DNA of 64,000 nucleotides from Gaetbulibacter_A sp043876815 (GCF_043876815.1 NZ_JBAWKA010000001.1:744001-808000), one strand, 5' to 3'; counted from the first letter of the stretch, positions 25,017 to 34,737 are shown. A program made the numbers and translations. The notes: generated by a model from the letters alone, not told the origin.

Positions 25017-26531
25017 ATGAAAATTACAAGAATTAAGAATTTAAGTAGTATGTTAATTCTCATACTGGTATTTACGACATCATGTAGTAAAGAATTTTTA
25101 GAGGTAGAGCCAAAAGGAACTGCTTTAGAAGACAACTATTATAAAAATGAAGCTGAAGCCTTTGCTGGATTGGTCGCAGTTTATGATGTAATTGGAAAGC
25201 AATCTAAAGGCTTCGAGAATATGATTTCTTTGCTAAATTCAGGTTCAGATGATCATTTTACTGGCGGAGGTAGCTCGTCTGATGGTTCACAATTGCAGGT
25301 GTTTTCAAATTACACCATCAGTGAATCAACGATGCCAAGTAGTTACTGGAACGATTTTTATCAAGGCATTTTTAGAGCGAATACCCTGCTTACTAAATTA
25401 CCTGATGTAGATATGGATGAGGCTACTAAAAAAAGGTTTGCGGCTGAAACGAAAACTTTAAGGGCTATTTATTATTTTGAGTTAGTAAGATTATTTGGAA
25501 ATATTCCGCTCATTACAGCACCCTTAAAGGCAGATGAAATTTATAGCGTAACACAAGCAGATCCCAATGATGTTTATGCTCAAATTGAAACGGATTTGTT
25601 GGAAGCTATTCCAGATTTGCCAATGACACTGGATTTAACAAGTGAAGCAGGTCGATTAAGTAGAGGTGCCGGTAAGGCTCTACTTGGTAAAGTTTACTTA
25701 TATCAGAACAAAAACTCAGAAGCTGCAGCTCAATTTGCTGAAGTAAACGGGACGCCGGGGTCAACCAGTCCTTTTGGATATAAACTGTTAGATAATTTTG
25801 CAGACTTATGGGTCGTAAGTAACACTTACAATAGCGAATCTATAATTGAAGTAGCTCATACGGATCAAAGTAATGCCGATTGGTGGTTTTGGGGTTCAGG
25901 TGCTGATGAAGGAAATACTTTAAATATCATGTGCGGGCCAAGAGGCTATGTAAGAACTAGTGGGTCTACTGCTCCAGACTATAAATCCGGATGGGGTTTT
26001 AACATTATCACTGAAAGTTTACACGACGCCATGCTAGGCGACCCAAGATATGATGCTACCATTGAAGATTTACAGGCCTTTGTTGATTCAGGTGAAGTAG
26101 AGCTTGAAAAAAGCTATCAGTATACAGGATATTATCTTAAAAAGTTTATGCCTTTAAACTCAGATGCATCAACAGGTGGCGGCGCGGTTGAGTTGAATTT
26201 TAAACAGCACACATACATGATGCGTTTGGCAGACACCTATTTAATGGAAGCAGAAGCTTTGGGAGGAAGTGGAACGAGAGCACAAGCATTATTAGATGCA
26301 GTACGATCGAGATCAGGATTACCATCTGTTCCGGTATCATTAGAAGCCATTTGGCAGGAACGTCGTTTAGAATTGGCCGGTGAAGGTCACAGATGGTACG
26401 ATTTGGTTAGAACTGGTAGAGCAGCAACAGCTTTGGCAAGTAAAGGTTTTACACCTGGTAAAAATGAAATTTTACCAATCCCGTTATCTGAATTAGAAAA
26501 TACCATGCTTGTTCAGAATCCTAATTATTAA
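25017..26531 (+). CDS. SusD/RagB-family glycan-binding lipoprotein
   Basis: This cell-surface lipoprotein caps the SusC barrel and binds glycan. The lipobox TTSC follows a short signal, giving C23. The mature start FLEVEPKGTALEDNYYKNEAEAFAGLVAVY is a typical SusD N-terminus. The C-terminal part has the family pattern LDAVRSRSGLP, then IWQERRLELAGEGHRWYDLVRTG and NEILPIPLSELE. Length 504 is normal. It is co-transcribed with SusC. Confidence 0.95.
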   Translation: MKITRIKNLSSMLILILVFTTSCSKEFLEVEPKGTALEDNYYKNEAEAFAGLVAVYDVIGKQSKGFENMISLLNSGSDDHFTGGGSSSDGSQLQVFSNYTISESTMPSSYWNDFYQGIFRANTLLTKLPDVDMDEATKKRFAAETKTLRAIYYFELVRLFGNIPLITAPLKADEIYSVTQADPNDVYAQIETDLLEAIPDLPMTLDLTSEAGRLSRGAGKALLGKVYLYQNKNSEAAAQFAEVNGTPGSTSPFGYKLLDNFADLWVVSNTYNSESIIEVAHTDQSNADWWFWGSGADEGNTLNIMCGPRGYVRTSGSTAPDYKSGWGFNIITESLHDAMLGDPRYDATIEDLQAFVDSGEVELEKSYQYTGYYLKKFMPLNSDASTGGGAVELNFKQHTYMMRLADTYLMEAEALGGSGTRAQALLDAVRSRSGLPSVPVSLEAIWQERRLELAGEGHRWYDLVRTGRAATALASKGFTPGKNEILPIPLSELENTMLVQNPNY

Positions 26532-26551
26532 TTGTTAAAAAATAAATTATT

Positions 26552-27427
26552 ATGAAATCAATTATAAATTTTAAAAATATTGACAAGGTTTTGTTTGTGT
26601 TGTCGGTGATAGCAGTCATTTCTTGTCAACCCGATAACTTAGGTGTTGGTAATGGGCTTGTTGAAACAAGAGCTTTGGATGCCAATTTCACAATTACTCA
26701 AGTTACAGATGAAAACAATAACACCTTTTTATTTACTGCAGACAATAATTATCTAACGTCGCATTGGGATGTGGCCGACGGTGCAGGATTTAATTTAGGA
26801 AAAAACACGAAACAAGTTTTTATTCCGGATGCGGGAACTTATACCATTCAGCACAAGGTGACAGGTGTTGGCGGAGAGTCAGACATAGTTACTAAAACTT
26901 TGGAGGTAGAAACTTCCGATCCTATAGCAGGTAATATCATTAGAGGGGGGAAATTTGAGAGCAATGCGGATATTGCTGAATGGACTGTCTTAAATATTAG
27001 TGAATCAGGAACAGAATGGACTTTTGCAGAGGGGAAGGCAACCGTGCAAGGAGGAGGTTGGAATCAAAAAGGAATTTATCAAACTGTAGATGTTATAGAA
27101 GGATTAACCTATAAAGTCGATATGTTGGTGAGTTCTACCTCTGGTGTTCAGAATACATGGTTTGAAGTTTTTGCTTCAACAACGGTACCTGTGGATGGGT
27201 CGGATTATTCTGCAGGAGGCGCCATAGCTAAGTTTAGTACATGGGGTGGCTGTGGTACAGAACCATTTAGTTGGTTTTTAACGGTTGGAGGATGCGATTT
27301 TCAAGGTGAGCAAGGAAAGTTCGTCGCGCAAGCCACTGAAACCATTTACTTAGTCATTAAGTGTGGCGGTGAAAATTTGAAAGACGGTGTTTCAATTGAT
27401 AATGTTGAAATGAGAGTTGTACAATAA
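26552..27427 (+). CDS. Surface glycan-binding-like lipoprotein (PKD-like plus CBM-like domains)
   Basis: The 291-residue lipoprotein has lipobox VISC (C26). A PKD-like segment follows (about 45-125; FLFTADNNYLTSHWDVADG). The C-terminal half (about 130-291) is a jelly-roll-like domain, from NIIRGGKFESNADIAEWTV through GIYQTVDVIEGLTYKVDM to DNVEMRVV, like CBM4/9-type modules. Position right after SusD is typical of SusE/F or SGBP proteins that hold glycan at the cell surface. The exact carbohydrate family is not certain. Confidence 0.7.
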   Translation: MKSIINFKNIDKVLFVLSVIAVISCQPDNLGVGNGLVETRALDANFTITQVTDENNNTFLFTADNNYLTSHWDVADGAGFNLGKNTKQVFIPDAGTYTIQHKVTGVGGESDIVTKTLEVETSDPIAGNIIRGGKFESNADIAEWTVLNISESGTEWTFAEGKATVQGGGWNQKGIYQTVDVIEGLTYKVDMLVSSTSGVQNTWFEVFASTTVPVDGSDYSAGGAIAKFSTWGGCGTEPFSWFLTVGGCDFQGEQGKFVAQATETIYLVIKCGGENLKDGVSIDNVEMRVVQ

Positions 27428-27476
27428 TATTTAGTATATAACACATATTTTATTGAGTTTGTTTTAGTTTTTTAAG

Positions 27477-27507
27477 CCCATACTCTTGAAGTGGGGAGTA
27501 TGGGTTT
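27477..27507 (+). terminator. Hairpin between the SusCD/SGBP genes and the GH30 genes
   Basis: CCCATACTC (27477-27485) pairs perfectly with GAGTATGGG (27496-27504), followed by TTTATC. The T-run is weak, so it may attenuate rather than end transcription. That would give more binding protein than enzyme. Confidence 0.55.
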
Positions 27508-27519
27508 ATCTATTACAAG

Positions 27520-29013
27520 ATGACTGATATGACGAATTATAAGGCTTCCGTAATCCAAAAGAATGTATTTCTAATGACTAAATTTATTATTTTATTTTCT
27601 GCACTCATATTTATGGGAAATTGTTCTCCAAAAAGTACAACTTCCAATGAAATAGATCCTGAAAATTCAATTCCACAAATAAACTATAGTAAGGTAGATC
27701 TCTATGTAACCAAGGCTGATAAATCTGAGCTATTTCGGTTGCAACCAACTAAAGTTCCAAGTTACAGAGAGAATACGAACTTCTCTATTACCATCAACCC
27801 AGAAACAGAATATCAGGAAATAGATGGTTTTGGCTATACATTAACCGGGGGCAGCGCGTTACACATTAATAAGATGACGTCCTCTAACAGAAGTAGTTTG
27901 TTAGATGAGCTTTTTAGGGCGGATAATGAAAATATTGGCGTTAGTTATTTAAGAATAAGCATTGGTGCTTCAGATTTAGATGAAGCTCCTTTCTCATATA
28001 ATGATTTACCTCCCGGAGAAACGGATGAAGAAATGACCAAATTTTCAATTGAAAAAGACCGGGATAATTTAATTCCTGTTTTGAAGGAAATTTTAACCAT
28101 AAATCCAAATATCAAAATATTAGGTTCACCATGGTCTCCGCCGACATGGATGAAGACAAATCAAAACTTTAAAGGGGGGAGTTTAAAACCAGAATATTAT
28201 AATGCCTATGCCAATTACTTTGTTAAATATATTCAGGCGATGGCTTCTGAAGGAATTATTATAGATGCAATTACCGTTCAAAATGAGCCTTTACATCCAG
28301 GGAATAACCCAAGCTTATTGATGGAAGCTTCAGATCAAGCCGTATTTGTTAAAAATCATTTAGGACCTGCATTTGAGAAAGCTGGAATAAGCACTAAAAT
28401 AATTATCTACGATCATAATGCGGATCGAATAGATTATCCAATGTCAATCTTGGATGATCCTGAAGCCAATAAATATATCGATGGCTCTGCCTTTCATTTA
28501 TATGGAGGAAATATCAGTGCATTAAGTAATATTTATCAGAAACATCCTGATAAGAATCTGTATTTTACAGAACAATGGGTAGGGGTAAATTCAGAATTTG
28601 AAGATAATTTAAAATGGCATACTCGAGAACTTATTATAGGTGCAACTAGAAACTGGTGTAAAACTGTTTTAGAATGGAACTTGGCTTCAAATTCTAACTT
28701 AGAGCCACATACGGAGGGCGGTTGTACGGAATGTTTGGGAGCTTTAACTATAGATGGGGATAGGGTAAATAGAAACGTAGCATACTACATTATTGCACAT
28801 GCATCCAAATTTGTAAGACCCGGGTCTATTAGAGTAAGTTCAAATAATTCAGTAGATTTACCCAATGTAGCCTTTAAAACACCTTCAGGACAAATTGTAG
28901 TTGTTGTTCTAAACAATACTTCAATCGATAGGTCTTTTAATATTCATGCTCCAGATGAATCCATTACCACCTCGCTTAAAGCCGGTTCTGTAGGAACCTA
29001 CGTTTGGAATTAA
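27520..29013 (+). CDS. GH30-family glycosidase lipoprotein 1
   Basis: This is a retaining glycoside hydrolase of the GH30 (glucosylceramidase-like) clan A family. The acid/base E256 sits in TVQNEPLHPG, and the nucleophile E351 in LYFTEQWVG. GSPWSPPTWMKTN and IDGFGYTLTGGSA are further family motifs. The N-terminus carries a lipobox FMGNC. Starts at 27520 or 27574 (MTKFIILFSALIF) are both possible; the second gives a cleaner signal peptide. GH30 members cut beta-1,6-glucan, beta-xylosidic or fucosidic links, and a beta-1,6-glucan is my best guess. It is 17 bp before a second GH30 gene. Confidence 0.82.
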   Translation: MTDMTNYKASVIQKNVFLMTKFIILFSALIFMGNCSPKSTTSNEIDPENSIPQINYSKVDLYVTKADKSELFRLQPTKVPSYRENTNFSITINPETEYQEIDGFGYTLTGGSALHINKMTSSNRSSLLDELFRADNENIGVSYLRISIGASDLDEAPFSYNDLPPGETDEEMTKFSIEKDRDNLIPVLKEILTINPNIKILGSPWSPPTWMKTNQNFKGGSLKPEYYNAYANYFVKYIQAMASEGIIIDAITVQNEPLHPGNNPSLLMEASDQAVFVKNHLGPAFEKAGISTKIIIYDHNADRIDYPMSILDDPEANKYIDGSAFHLYGGNISALSNIYQKHPDKNLYFTEQWVGVNSEFEDNLKWHTRELIIGATRNWCKTVLEWNLASNSNLEPHTEGGCTECLGALTIDGDRVNRNVAYYIIAHASKFVRPGSIRVSSNNSVDLPNVAFKTPSGQIVVVVLNNTSIDRSFNIHAPDESITTSLKAGSVGTYVWN

Positions 29014-29029
29014 TTTAAAAAGCTTAAAA

Positions 29030-30520
29030 ATGATAAAAAAGCAGTTCGTATTATTGGCTCTATCCATAGTTATTATTTCTTGCGCAAAGACCAGAAAAGG
29101 AGAATTGCAGATTATTAAGGACCACCTAAAATTGGAAAGTAAGCAAAATGTATTTTTAAACCAGAAACTAAAAGTCTACACAACGGCAGAGGGTTCAGAC
29201 CTTAAACTTACTGAAAGTGGGTCGTACACTTTTAAAAGTGCTGAACAGGTATTAGAAACAGAATTAGCTGTTTTTGTTAATCCTGATAAGACATTTCAAG
29301 AGTTTTTGGGAATTGGGGGAGCTATAACGGATGCTTCAGCAGAAGTATTTGCTAAGCTTAGTAAAGATAAACAAGAAACATTGTTGAATGCTTATTTCAG
29401 TGAAGATGGAAACAACTATAATATTATCAGAACCAGTATTCATAGTTGTGATTTTAGCCCATATAGTTTTACTTATATTGAAGAAGGCGATAAGGAGTTA
29501 AAAAGCTTTTCTATAAATCATGATAAAGAATTCAGGATTCCGATGATTAAAAGAGCTATGGGTTTAATTGGCAACAACGACTTGGTTTTTTATGCAAGTC
29601 CCTGGAGTCCGCCAGCATTTATGAAGAGCAATAACAATATGCTTCAGGGGGGCAAATTATTACCAGAATATTACCAAACTTGGGCAGATTATTATGTGAA
29701 ATTTATTCAAGCTTATGAAAAAGAAAATATTCCTGTTTGGGGCGTGACTATTCAAAATGAACCTATGGCAAAACAACGATGGGAATCTTGTATATATACA
29801 GCAGATGAAGAACGAGACTTTCTTAAAAACTATTTAGGTCCAACTTTTGAAAAAGCCGGATTTAGTGATAAAAACATTGTAGTTTGGGATCATAACAGAG
29901 ACCTGATTTCACATCGTGCAAATACCATATTTGAAGATCCCGAAGCTGCTAAATATGCTTGGGGTATTGGCTTTCATTGGTATGAAACATGGACAGGTGG
30001 AGAGCCTAAGTATGATAACCTGGGAAATATAAATGATTCGTTTCCGACAAAAAATATTCTTTTTACCGAAGGGTGTCAGGAAAAATTTGATAGCGAACAT
30101 TATTTTCGTTGGTCTAATGCAGAACGCTATGGCAGTTCTATGATTAATGATTTTAATAATGGAACTGTAGGCTGGACAGACTGGAATATTCTATTAGATG
30201 AAACAGGAGGTCCCAATCACGTTAGTAACCTATGTTTTGCTCCAGTTCACGCAGATACCAGAACTAACACCCTGATATTTACGCCATCGTTTTACTACAT
30301 TGGCCATTTTTCAAGGTTTATACAAAAAGGAGCCTTTAGGGTTAGCACCACTACGAGTAGAAGTAACATAGAGAGTACCACATTCAGAAATAATAACGGC
30401 CAAATGGTTACAGTTGTCATGAATAAGACAGACGAAGCTATTAAATATAAACTTATTGTAAGAGATAGTGAAGTCTCGCTTGAAATACCAGGTCATGCCA
30501 TTCAAACAATGGTTTATTAA
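29030..30520 (+). CDS. GH30-family glycosidase lipoprotein 2
   Basis: This is a second GH30 enzyme of 496 residues. The lipoprotein signal ends VIISC (C18). The acid/base E244 lies in VTIQNEPMAKQRWESC and the nucleophile E347 in ILFTEGCQE. FLGIGGAITDASAEVFAKL and YASPWSPPAFMKSN fit the family. The sequence is clearly diverged from the first enzyme, so the two may act at different cuts (endo and exo, or chain and side chain). It ends the locus and is closed by a strong terminator. Confidence 0.85.
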   Translation: MIKKQFVLLALSIVIISCAKTRKGELQIIKDHLKLESKQNVFLNQKLKVYTTAEGSDLKLTESGSYTFKSAEQVLETELAVFVNPDKTFQEFLGIGGAITDASAEVFAKLSKDKQETLLNAYFSEDGNNYNIIRTSIHSCDFSPYSFTYIEEGDKELKSFSINHDKEFRIPMIKRAMGLIGNNDLVFYASPWSPPAFMKSNNNMLQGGKLLPEYYQTWADYYVKFIQAYEKENIPVWGVTIQNEPMAKQRWESCIYTADEERDFLKNYLGPTFEKAGFSDKNIVVWDHNRDLISHRANTIFEDPEAAKYAWGIGFHWYETWTGGEPKYDNLGNINDSFPTKNILFTEGCQEKFDSEHYFRWSNAERYGSSMINDFNNGTVGWTDWNILLDETGGPNHVSNLCFAPVHADTRTNTLIFTPSFYYIGHFSRFIQKGAFRVSTTTSRSNIESTTFRNNNGQMVTVVMNKTDEAIKYKLIVRDSEVSLEIPGHAIQTMVY

Positions 30521-30545
30521 CTAGTCAAAAATAAATTTAAAACAA

Positions 30546-30577
30546 AAAACCCATTCTGAAATTTCAGAATGGGTTTT
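30546..30577. terminator. Perfect bidirectional terminator
   Basis: A 16-bp arm beginning AAAACCCATTCTG is followed at once by its exact complement, ending GGGTTTT. It sits between the converging GH30 and head-GIN genes and can serve both. Confidence 0.9.
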
Positions 30578-30611
30578 ATTTTGGTTGGTTCTTAGGTTGT
30601 TGTTTGGTGCA

Positions 30612-31340
30612 TTAACGTTTGCTGATGTTTCCGGAAACACCATCACTTTTTTCAACCGTTTCAGGGTTTCCATAATACGTAATGTTTCCACCACTGGAAG
30701 CTTTAGCTACCAATGATTCTTGTGTGTTCACCGAAACATTGGCACCACTTGATGCATTAACACTTGATTTTTGTGCTGTAAGATCCTGTGCCTTAATTTG
30801 GCTGCCACTACTGGCATCGGCAATAAGGCGTTGTGTTTCTCCAGTTAATTTCACAGAACTACCGCTGGAAGAGCCACAATCAAGGACATCAGTTGCAACT
30901 TCTAATTTCAAACTACTACCACTAGAACCGCGAACATCCAAATGTTTTGCAACGATGGTATTGGTGCTTTTTACACGGCTTCCGCTGCTTCCTGAAATAC
31001 TGGAAACTTCCTTAAAGTGAACCATTACTTTTTTAGCTTTACTTCGGCCAATATTCTTTTTAGTGTGTAATTTCAAAACATCGTTATCTACTTCAACAAG
31101 GATCAGCTCTTGTAAATTCTCATCGGCCTCAACTGTAATTTGAGTATCGTTCCCCTGTGTTAAATAAACATCTAAACCTTCAGAAGCTCTAATACTTGAA
31201 AAAGGCTCATTAACTTCACGCTCCTCTACCGTTACGTTTCCGTTTCCTTTAACGCCGCTGTTAAAATGAACGTCAAAATTGCAGGAAAACATAATGAAAC
31301 TGAGGATTGTAGTGATTGTAATTCTTGCTAGTGTTGTCAT
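30612..31340 (-). CDS. Head GIN domain lipoprotein (DUF2807)
   Basis: The 242-residue lipoprotein has lipobox IMFSC (C20). It folds as a repetitive beta-helix-like DUF2807 domain with many S-S-G-S turns (SGSSGSRVKS, RGSSGSSLK, SSSGSSVKL), starting with FSSIRASEGLDVYLTQGND. The function of this family is not established. It lies 49 bp downstream of the PspC gene in the same direction and probably in its operon, so an envelope-stress role is inferred. Confidence 0.85.
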   Translation of the reverse strand: MTTLARITITTILSFIMFSCNFDVHFNSGVKGNGNVTVEEREVNEPFSSIRASEGLDVYLTQGNDTQITVEADENLQELILVEVDNDVLKLHTKKNIGRSKAKKVMVHFKEVSSISGSSGSRVKSTNTIVAKHLDVRGSSGSSLKLEVATDVLDCGSSSGSSVKLTGETQRLIADASSGSQIKAQDLTAQKSSVNASSGANVSVNTQESLVAKASSGGNITYYGNPETVEKSDGVSGNISKR

Positions 31341-31389
31341 GATTAATTGATTTTTTGATTAATGATTGTTTGGTTTATTTGATTAATTT

Positions 31390-33174
31390 TTAATTGTCAT
31401 CGGATTGAATATCGACACCTTTAGCATCAATTTTTACTTTCGTATTCTCACCCTCAGCTTTTACACCAGATTTATCAATACGCAGCGTGCCCTCGTCCGT
31501 TCTGAATTCAACCCCTTCATCGTCAATATCAATATTTGGTGATTTTATATTGATGCGTATTTCAGTATCCTCCTCTTCAGGACAATCATCACATTCAATA
31601 GCATCTTCTAAAATACGTAAATAGTGATTCGTGTCATTTCTTGAAACCAGATTACCATCGTAGCGCTTATAATACAAATACGAACTGGTATTATTATTGA
31701 ACTTTACTACCAACTGCTCGGGTAAATACAAGATCAGATCTACTTCCTGATCACTGAATTTATTTCCGGTAGCTGTAGTTAAATAATTATTCAGTAATAA
31801 GGTATTACCCTGTAATTCGAAATTATAATTTATGGCTTTGGCGCGGTCTATAGCGGTTTCGTAATTACGACCATCCGCACTTTTTTCAATAGCAATCGAA
31901 GCTAATGAGTCGGTGGTCGATTTTACTCTAATATCAACATCTCTAGAATACATGAGTTTATTTCCGGCGTCATCATGAATTACTTTAAAGCCATTGAAAC
32001 TTCTATTAAATTCGGATTTAAAATTCTCATAATTCACCATTTTAATATTCAAGGTGTCGTTAGCTTTAACCGGTAATTCTGTCCGTTCTACATAAGTTTC
32101 ATTAAAGGCATGCTCGCTAGCTTCGCGAATACCAATAACTACCAGACTGATCACGGAAATTAACCAAACACCCAGAAGTGTGAATTTAGCAATGTTTCCT
32201 ATAGATTTTAAATTGGTTATCAGTATTTTCAATCCCAGATAAAAAAGGAAGAAAAACGGAATTCCTACAGCGAAAAGTACCAAAACTGAAGCTAACCAAA
32301 TAGGGGTGTTTCCTGCATTGGCAATACGTACCAGATCCATTCCCGGGATATGAACAATATCTACAATACCTACTGAAAAAGTACCTATTATAAGGCCAAT
32401 AAGTGTCGAGGCCCCGATCAAAATGAGTAGTACCCCAATAAATTTTGCGAATATTTTAAAGAAAAACAGGATCACGTCGCCAACCGCGTCAAAAAAAGTC
32501 TGCGACGACGATTTTATTTTGCTGCTCTTTCCTTTAATATCTACATTTTTGGCCGCATCTTTTACATTTTTGGCCGCACCACTTACAGCCTCTGATACAT
32601 TATCAAAGCCGTCCTTGATTTTTTTTTCAATATTACTAATGTTAACAGGCTCGCCCGTCATCATGATCTTCTCAGCCGTGGTTTTAGCCTCAGGAACCAG
32701 TACCCATAATAATATATAGAGTAAAATACCTGTACCTCCGCCAATAACCAATAAAATCCAGGCTAGTCGAATCCATATAGCATCAATACCAAAATAGTGA
32801 GCTAAACCGGACGAAACACCACCAATATAGGAGTTGTCAGTATCGCGATACAATTTTCTGGAAACCGTACTTTTTGGTGCGCTTTTAGGCTCATCTTCAA
32901 AAATTTCCTCATCTACAAGATAATCCTCGGGCTGACCCATAATGGCGATCACCTCGTCTACCTCTTTTAGGCCAATAACCTGTTTTTCATTTTTAATGCG
33001 TTCACTAAAAAGCTCTGCGATACGCGCTTCAATATCCGAAACTATTTCATTTCGTCCTTGAGAGTCTGTAAATGAACGTTTTATAGCCTCAAGATAGCGC
33101 TGTAATTTTAAGTATGCATCTTCATCGATATGAAAAAATATACCTGCTAAATTTATGTTGACTGTCTTATTCAT
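31390..33174 (-). CDS. PspC-domain membrane protein
   Basis: The N-terminal region carries a cytoplasmic segment and then a PspC domain: KLYRDTDNSYIGGVSSGLAHYFGIDAIWIR, followed by a TM (LAWILLVIGGGTGILLYILLWVLVP). Several further TMs occupy about 230-350. The C-terminal part is a soluble, beta-rich extracytoplasmic domain rich in acidic residues. At 594 residues it is a long flavobacterial form. PspC proteins take part in the phage-shock envelope-stress response. Its start overlaps the PadR gene by 4 bp, so the two are translationally coupled. Confidence 0.87.
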   Translation of the reverse strand: MNKTVNINLAGIFFHIDEDAYLKLQRYLEAIKRSFTDSQGRNEIVSDIEARIAELFSERIKNEKQVIGLKEVDEVIAIMGQPEDYLVDEEIFEDEPKSAPKSTVSRKLYRDTDNSYIGGVSSGLAHYFGIDAIWIRLAWILLVIGGGTGILLYILLWVLVPEAKTTAEKIMMTGEPVNISNIEKKIKDGFDNVSEAVSGAAKNVKDAAKNVDIKGKSSKIKSSSQTFFDAVGDVILFFFKIFAKFIGVLLILIGASTLIGLIIGTFSVGIVDIVHIPGMDLVRIANAGNTPIWLASVLVLFAVGIPFFFLFYLGLKILITNLKSIGNIAKFTLLGVWLISVISLVVIGIREASEHAFNETYVERTELPVKANDTLNIKMVNYENFKSEFNRSFNGFKVIHDDAGNKLMYSRDVDIRVKSTTDSLASIAIEKSADGRNYETAIDRAKAINYNFELQGNTLLLNNYLTTATGNKFSDQEVDLILYLPEQLVVKFNNNTSSYLYYKRYDGNLVSRNDTNHYLRILEDAIECDDCPEEEDTEIRINIKSPNIDIDDEGVEFRTDEGTLRIDKSGVKAEGENTKVKIDAKGVDIQSDDN

Positions 33175-33512
33175 TTTTTCTGTGTTTTTTGGCTTGTTAC
33201 TAAAGTCACGGCATGTTGTAATTCATTCCAGGTCGTGTCTAATTCTTTTAAAAATAATTTTCCCGTTTCGGTTAAACCGTAGTATTTTCGCGGTGGTCCG
33301 GAGGTCGATTCCTCCCAGCGATAATTTAATAATCCCGCGTTTTTAAGTCGCGTTAGTAATGGGTAAATCGTACCCTCTACCACCAACAACTTGGCGTCTT
33401 TCAGCGTGTCCAGGATCTCTGCTACATAAGCGTCGTTATCTTTTAATACCGACAAGATGCAGAATTCCAGTACGCCTTTACGCATTTGTGCTTTGGTGTT
33501 TTCTATCTTCAT
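33171..33512 (-). CDS. PadR-family transcriptional regulator
   Basis: This 113-residue winged-helix protein has the PadR pattern: MRKGVLEFCILSVLKDNDAYVAEI, then LLVVEGTIYPLLTRLKNAGLL and GPPRKYYGLTETGK. It is the first gene of the PadR-PspC-head GIN operon and probably represses it. It belongs to the small PadR group without a long C-terminal dimerisation region. Confidence 0.92.
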   Translation of the reverse strand: MKIENTKAQMRKGVLEFCILSVLKDNDAYVAEILDTLKDAKLLVVEGTIYPLLTRLKNAGLLNYRWEESTSGPPRKYYGLTETGKLFLKELDTTWNELQHAVTLVTSQKTQKK

Positions 33513-33585
33513 GTTCTAAAGCATTTTAATGTTGTGAAACTGTTCATTTTTTGATTGATTGATTGATGATGATTAGTATATTTTT

Positions 33586-33675
33586 TTGGGCGTTCCCCTG
33601 TGGGTCGGGCTTTCGCTAGTCGCGCTTTTCAAGGCGCTCCAACAGGCCGCTCAATCCCTAACGCAGGGCTTGCTC
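33586..33675. repeat. Intergenic GC-rich repeat element, copy A
   Basis: GGGCGTTCCCCTG followed by GGGTCGGGCTTTCGC at the left and CGCTCAATCCCTAACGCA at the right match a second element at 49718-49830. The GC content is far above the surroundings. The inner part differs between the copies. It carries no gene. Confidence 0.7.
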
Positions 33676-33689
33676 CAATTTAAATTCAT

Positions 33690-34136
33690 TTATTTTAAAA
33701 AATCTATAGTTAATGGATAATGATATAATTGACCATCACGAGCCTTTAAACTAGCGATCACAATAAATACCAATTCCAAAATAAATCCAACAATGGCTAC
33801 GGCTCCCAACACACCACCGATATAGAGTAATGGAGAAGGTTTACCGATATTAATATGGAAATCACTAAAACTATTAAAATCAATAAAGTCAATACCATTA
33901 AAAATTTTAAATACAAAAAATGGAATACTCAAGGTTCCTAAAATAATGGCATACAACAAAATGCTTATTTGAAAATTAATAGCCTGTTTCCCGTGGGCAT
34001 CTACAAATTCCGATTTATCCTTATTAGTTACCCATAATACGATGGGACCAATAAAATTTCCAAACGGAATAATAAACCTACTAAAGGTTGATAAATGTAT
34101 AAACGTTGCGATGTTTTTTTGATGATTGTCGATCAT
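33690..34136 (-). CDS. DUF4870 domain-containing membrane protein
   Basis: The 148-residue protein has two or three TMs with the DUF4870 pattern: FIHLSTFSRFIIPFGNFIGPIVLWVTNKDKS, then FVDAHGKQAINFQIS. The start chosen is ATG at 34136. A longer reading to 34220 adds a hydrophobic stretch that overlaps a promoter box and lacks family similarity. The function is unknown; it is a common small inner-membrane protein. It is divergent from the DUF4442 gene. Confidence 0.85.
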   Translation of the reverse strand: MIDNHQKNIATFIHLSTFSRFIIPFGNFIGPIVLWVTNKDKSEFVDAHGKQAINFQISILLYAIILGTLSIPFFVFKIFNGIDFIDFNSFSDFHINIGKPSPLLYIGGVLGAVAIVGFILELVFIVIASLKARDGQLYHYPLTIDFLK

Positions 34137-34166
34137 GATTTTAAAAGTATATAATAATATCCTATG

Positions 34167-34174
34167 CAAATATA
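34167..34174 (-). promoter_or_regulatory. -7 box TATATTTG (minus strand)
   Basis: The minus-strand sequence TATATTTG matches TAnnTTTG and lies 30 bp upstream of the DUF4870 ATG. This also supports the shorter start of that gene. Confidence 0.5.
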
Positions 34175-34281
34175 TATCTAAAAGATAGTAGTATGTTACG
34201 CATAGTACTAAAATTAACATAATTTTAACATTTTATAGAAGTTCATATTTCACTATCTTAGGGAAAAATAAAAAGACAAAT

Positions 34282-34737
34282 ATGAAGCTCACGCCCAGGA
34301 AATTAAATACATTCAACATTATTAAACTACCCTCTGCATACCTGTGTGGCGTGCGATGTCGTTACATCGACGACGAAAAATGTATCGCCACTGTAACCCA
34401 TCGTTGGATCAATCAGAACCCATTCAATTCCATGTTTTGGGCGGTGCAGGGTATGGCAGCCGAGTTTACAACCGGGGCTTTAGTTATTGGTAAAATTCAG
34501 GAAACCGGAAAGAAGATTTCCATGTTAGTAACCACCAATAAGGCGACGTTTACTAAAAAAGCTACGGGAAAAATCACCTTTACCTGCAACGATGGGCAGG
34601 TCATAAAGGACGCTTTGCAAAAAACTATAGAGACCGGTGAAGGCCAAAGCATCTGGATGACTTCCATAGGTATCAATGAAGATGGGGTACAGGTATCTTC
34701 ATTCAGTTTTGAATGGAGTGTGAAATTAAAAACTTAA
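34282..34737 (+). CDS. DUF4442 domain-containing (hot-dog-like) protein
   Basis: The 151-residue soluble protein has the DUF4442 pattern: NPFNSMFWAVQGMAAEFTTGALV in the middle and LVTTNKATFTKKATGKITFTC after it. The family is related to hot-dog-fold thioesterases, so an acyl-CoA thioesterase activity is possible but not shown. It is followed after 80 bp by the AIM24-family gene and may be monocistronic. Confidence 0.8.
   Translation: MKLTPRKLNTFNIIKLPSAYLCGVRCRYIDDEKCIATVTHRWINQNPFNSMFWAVQGMAAEFTTGALVIGKIQETGKKISMLVTTNKATFTKKATGKITFTCNDGQVIKDALQKTIETGEGQSIWMTSIGINEDGVQVSSFSFEWSVKLKT

Noticed and set aside
30682..31020. Plus-strand reading frame of 112 codons opposite the head GIN gene
   Set aside because: It is the complement of the repetitive Ser-Gly coding sequence and has no start context or domain.
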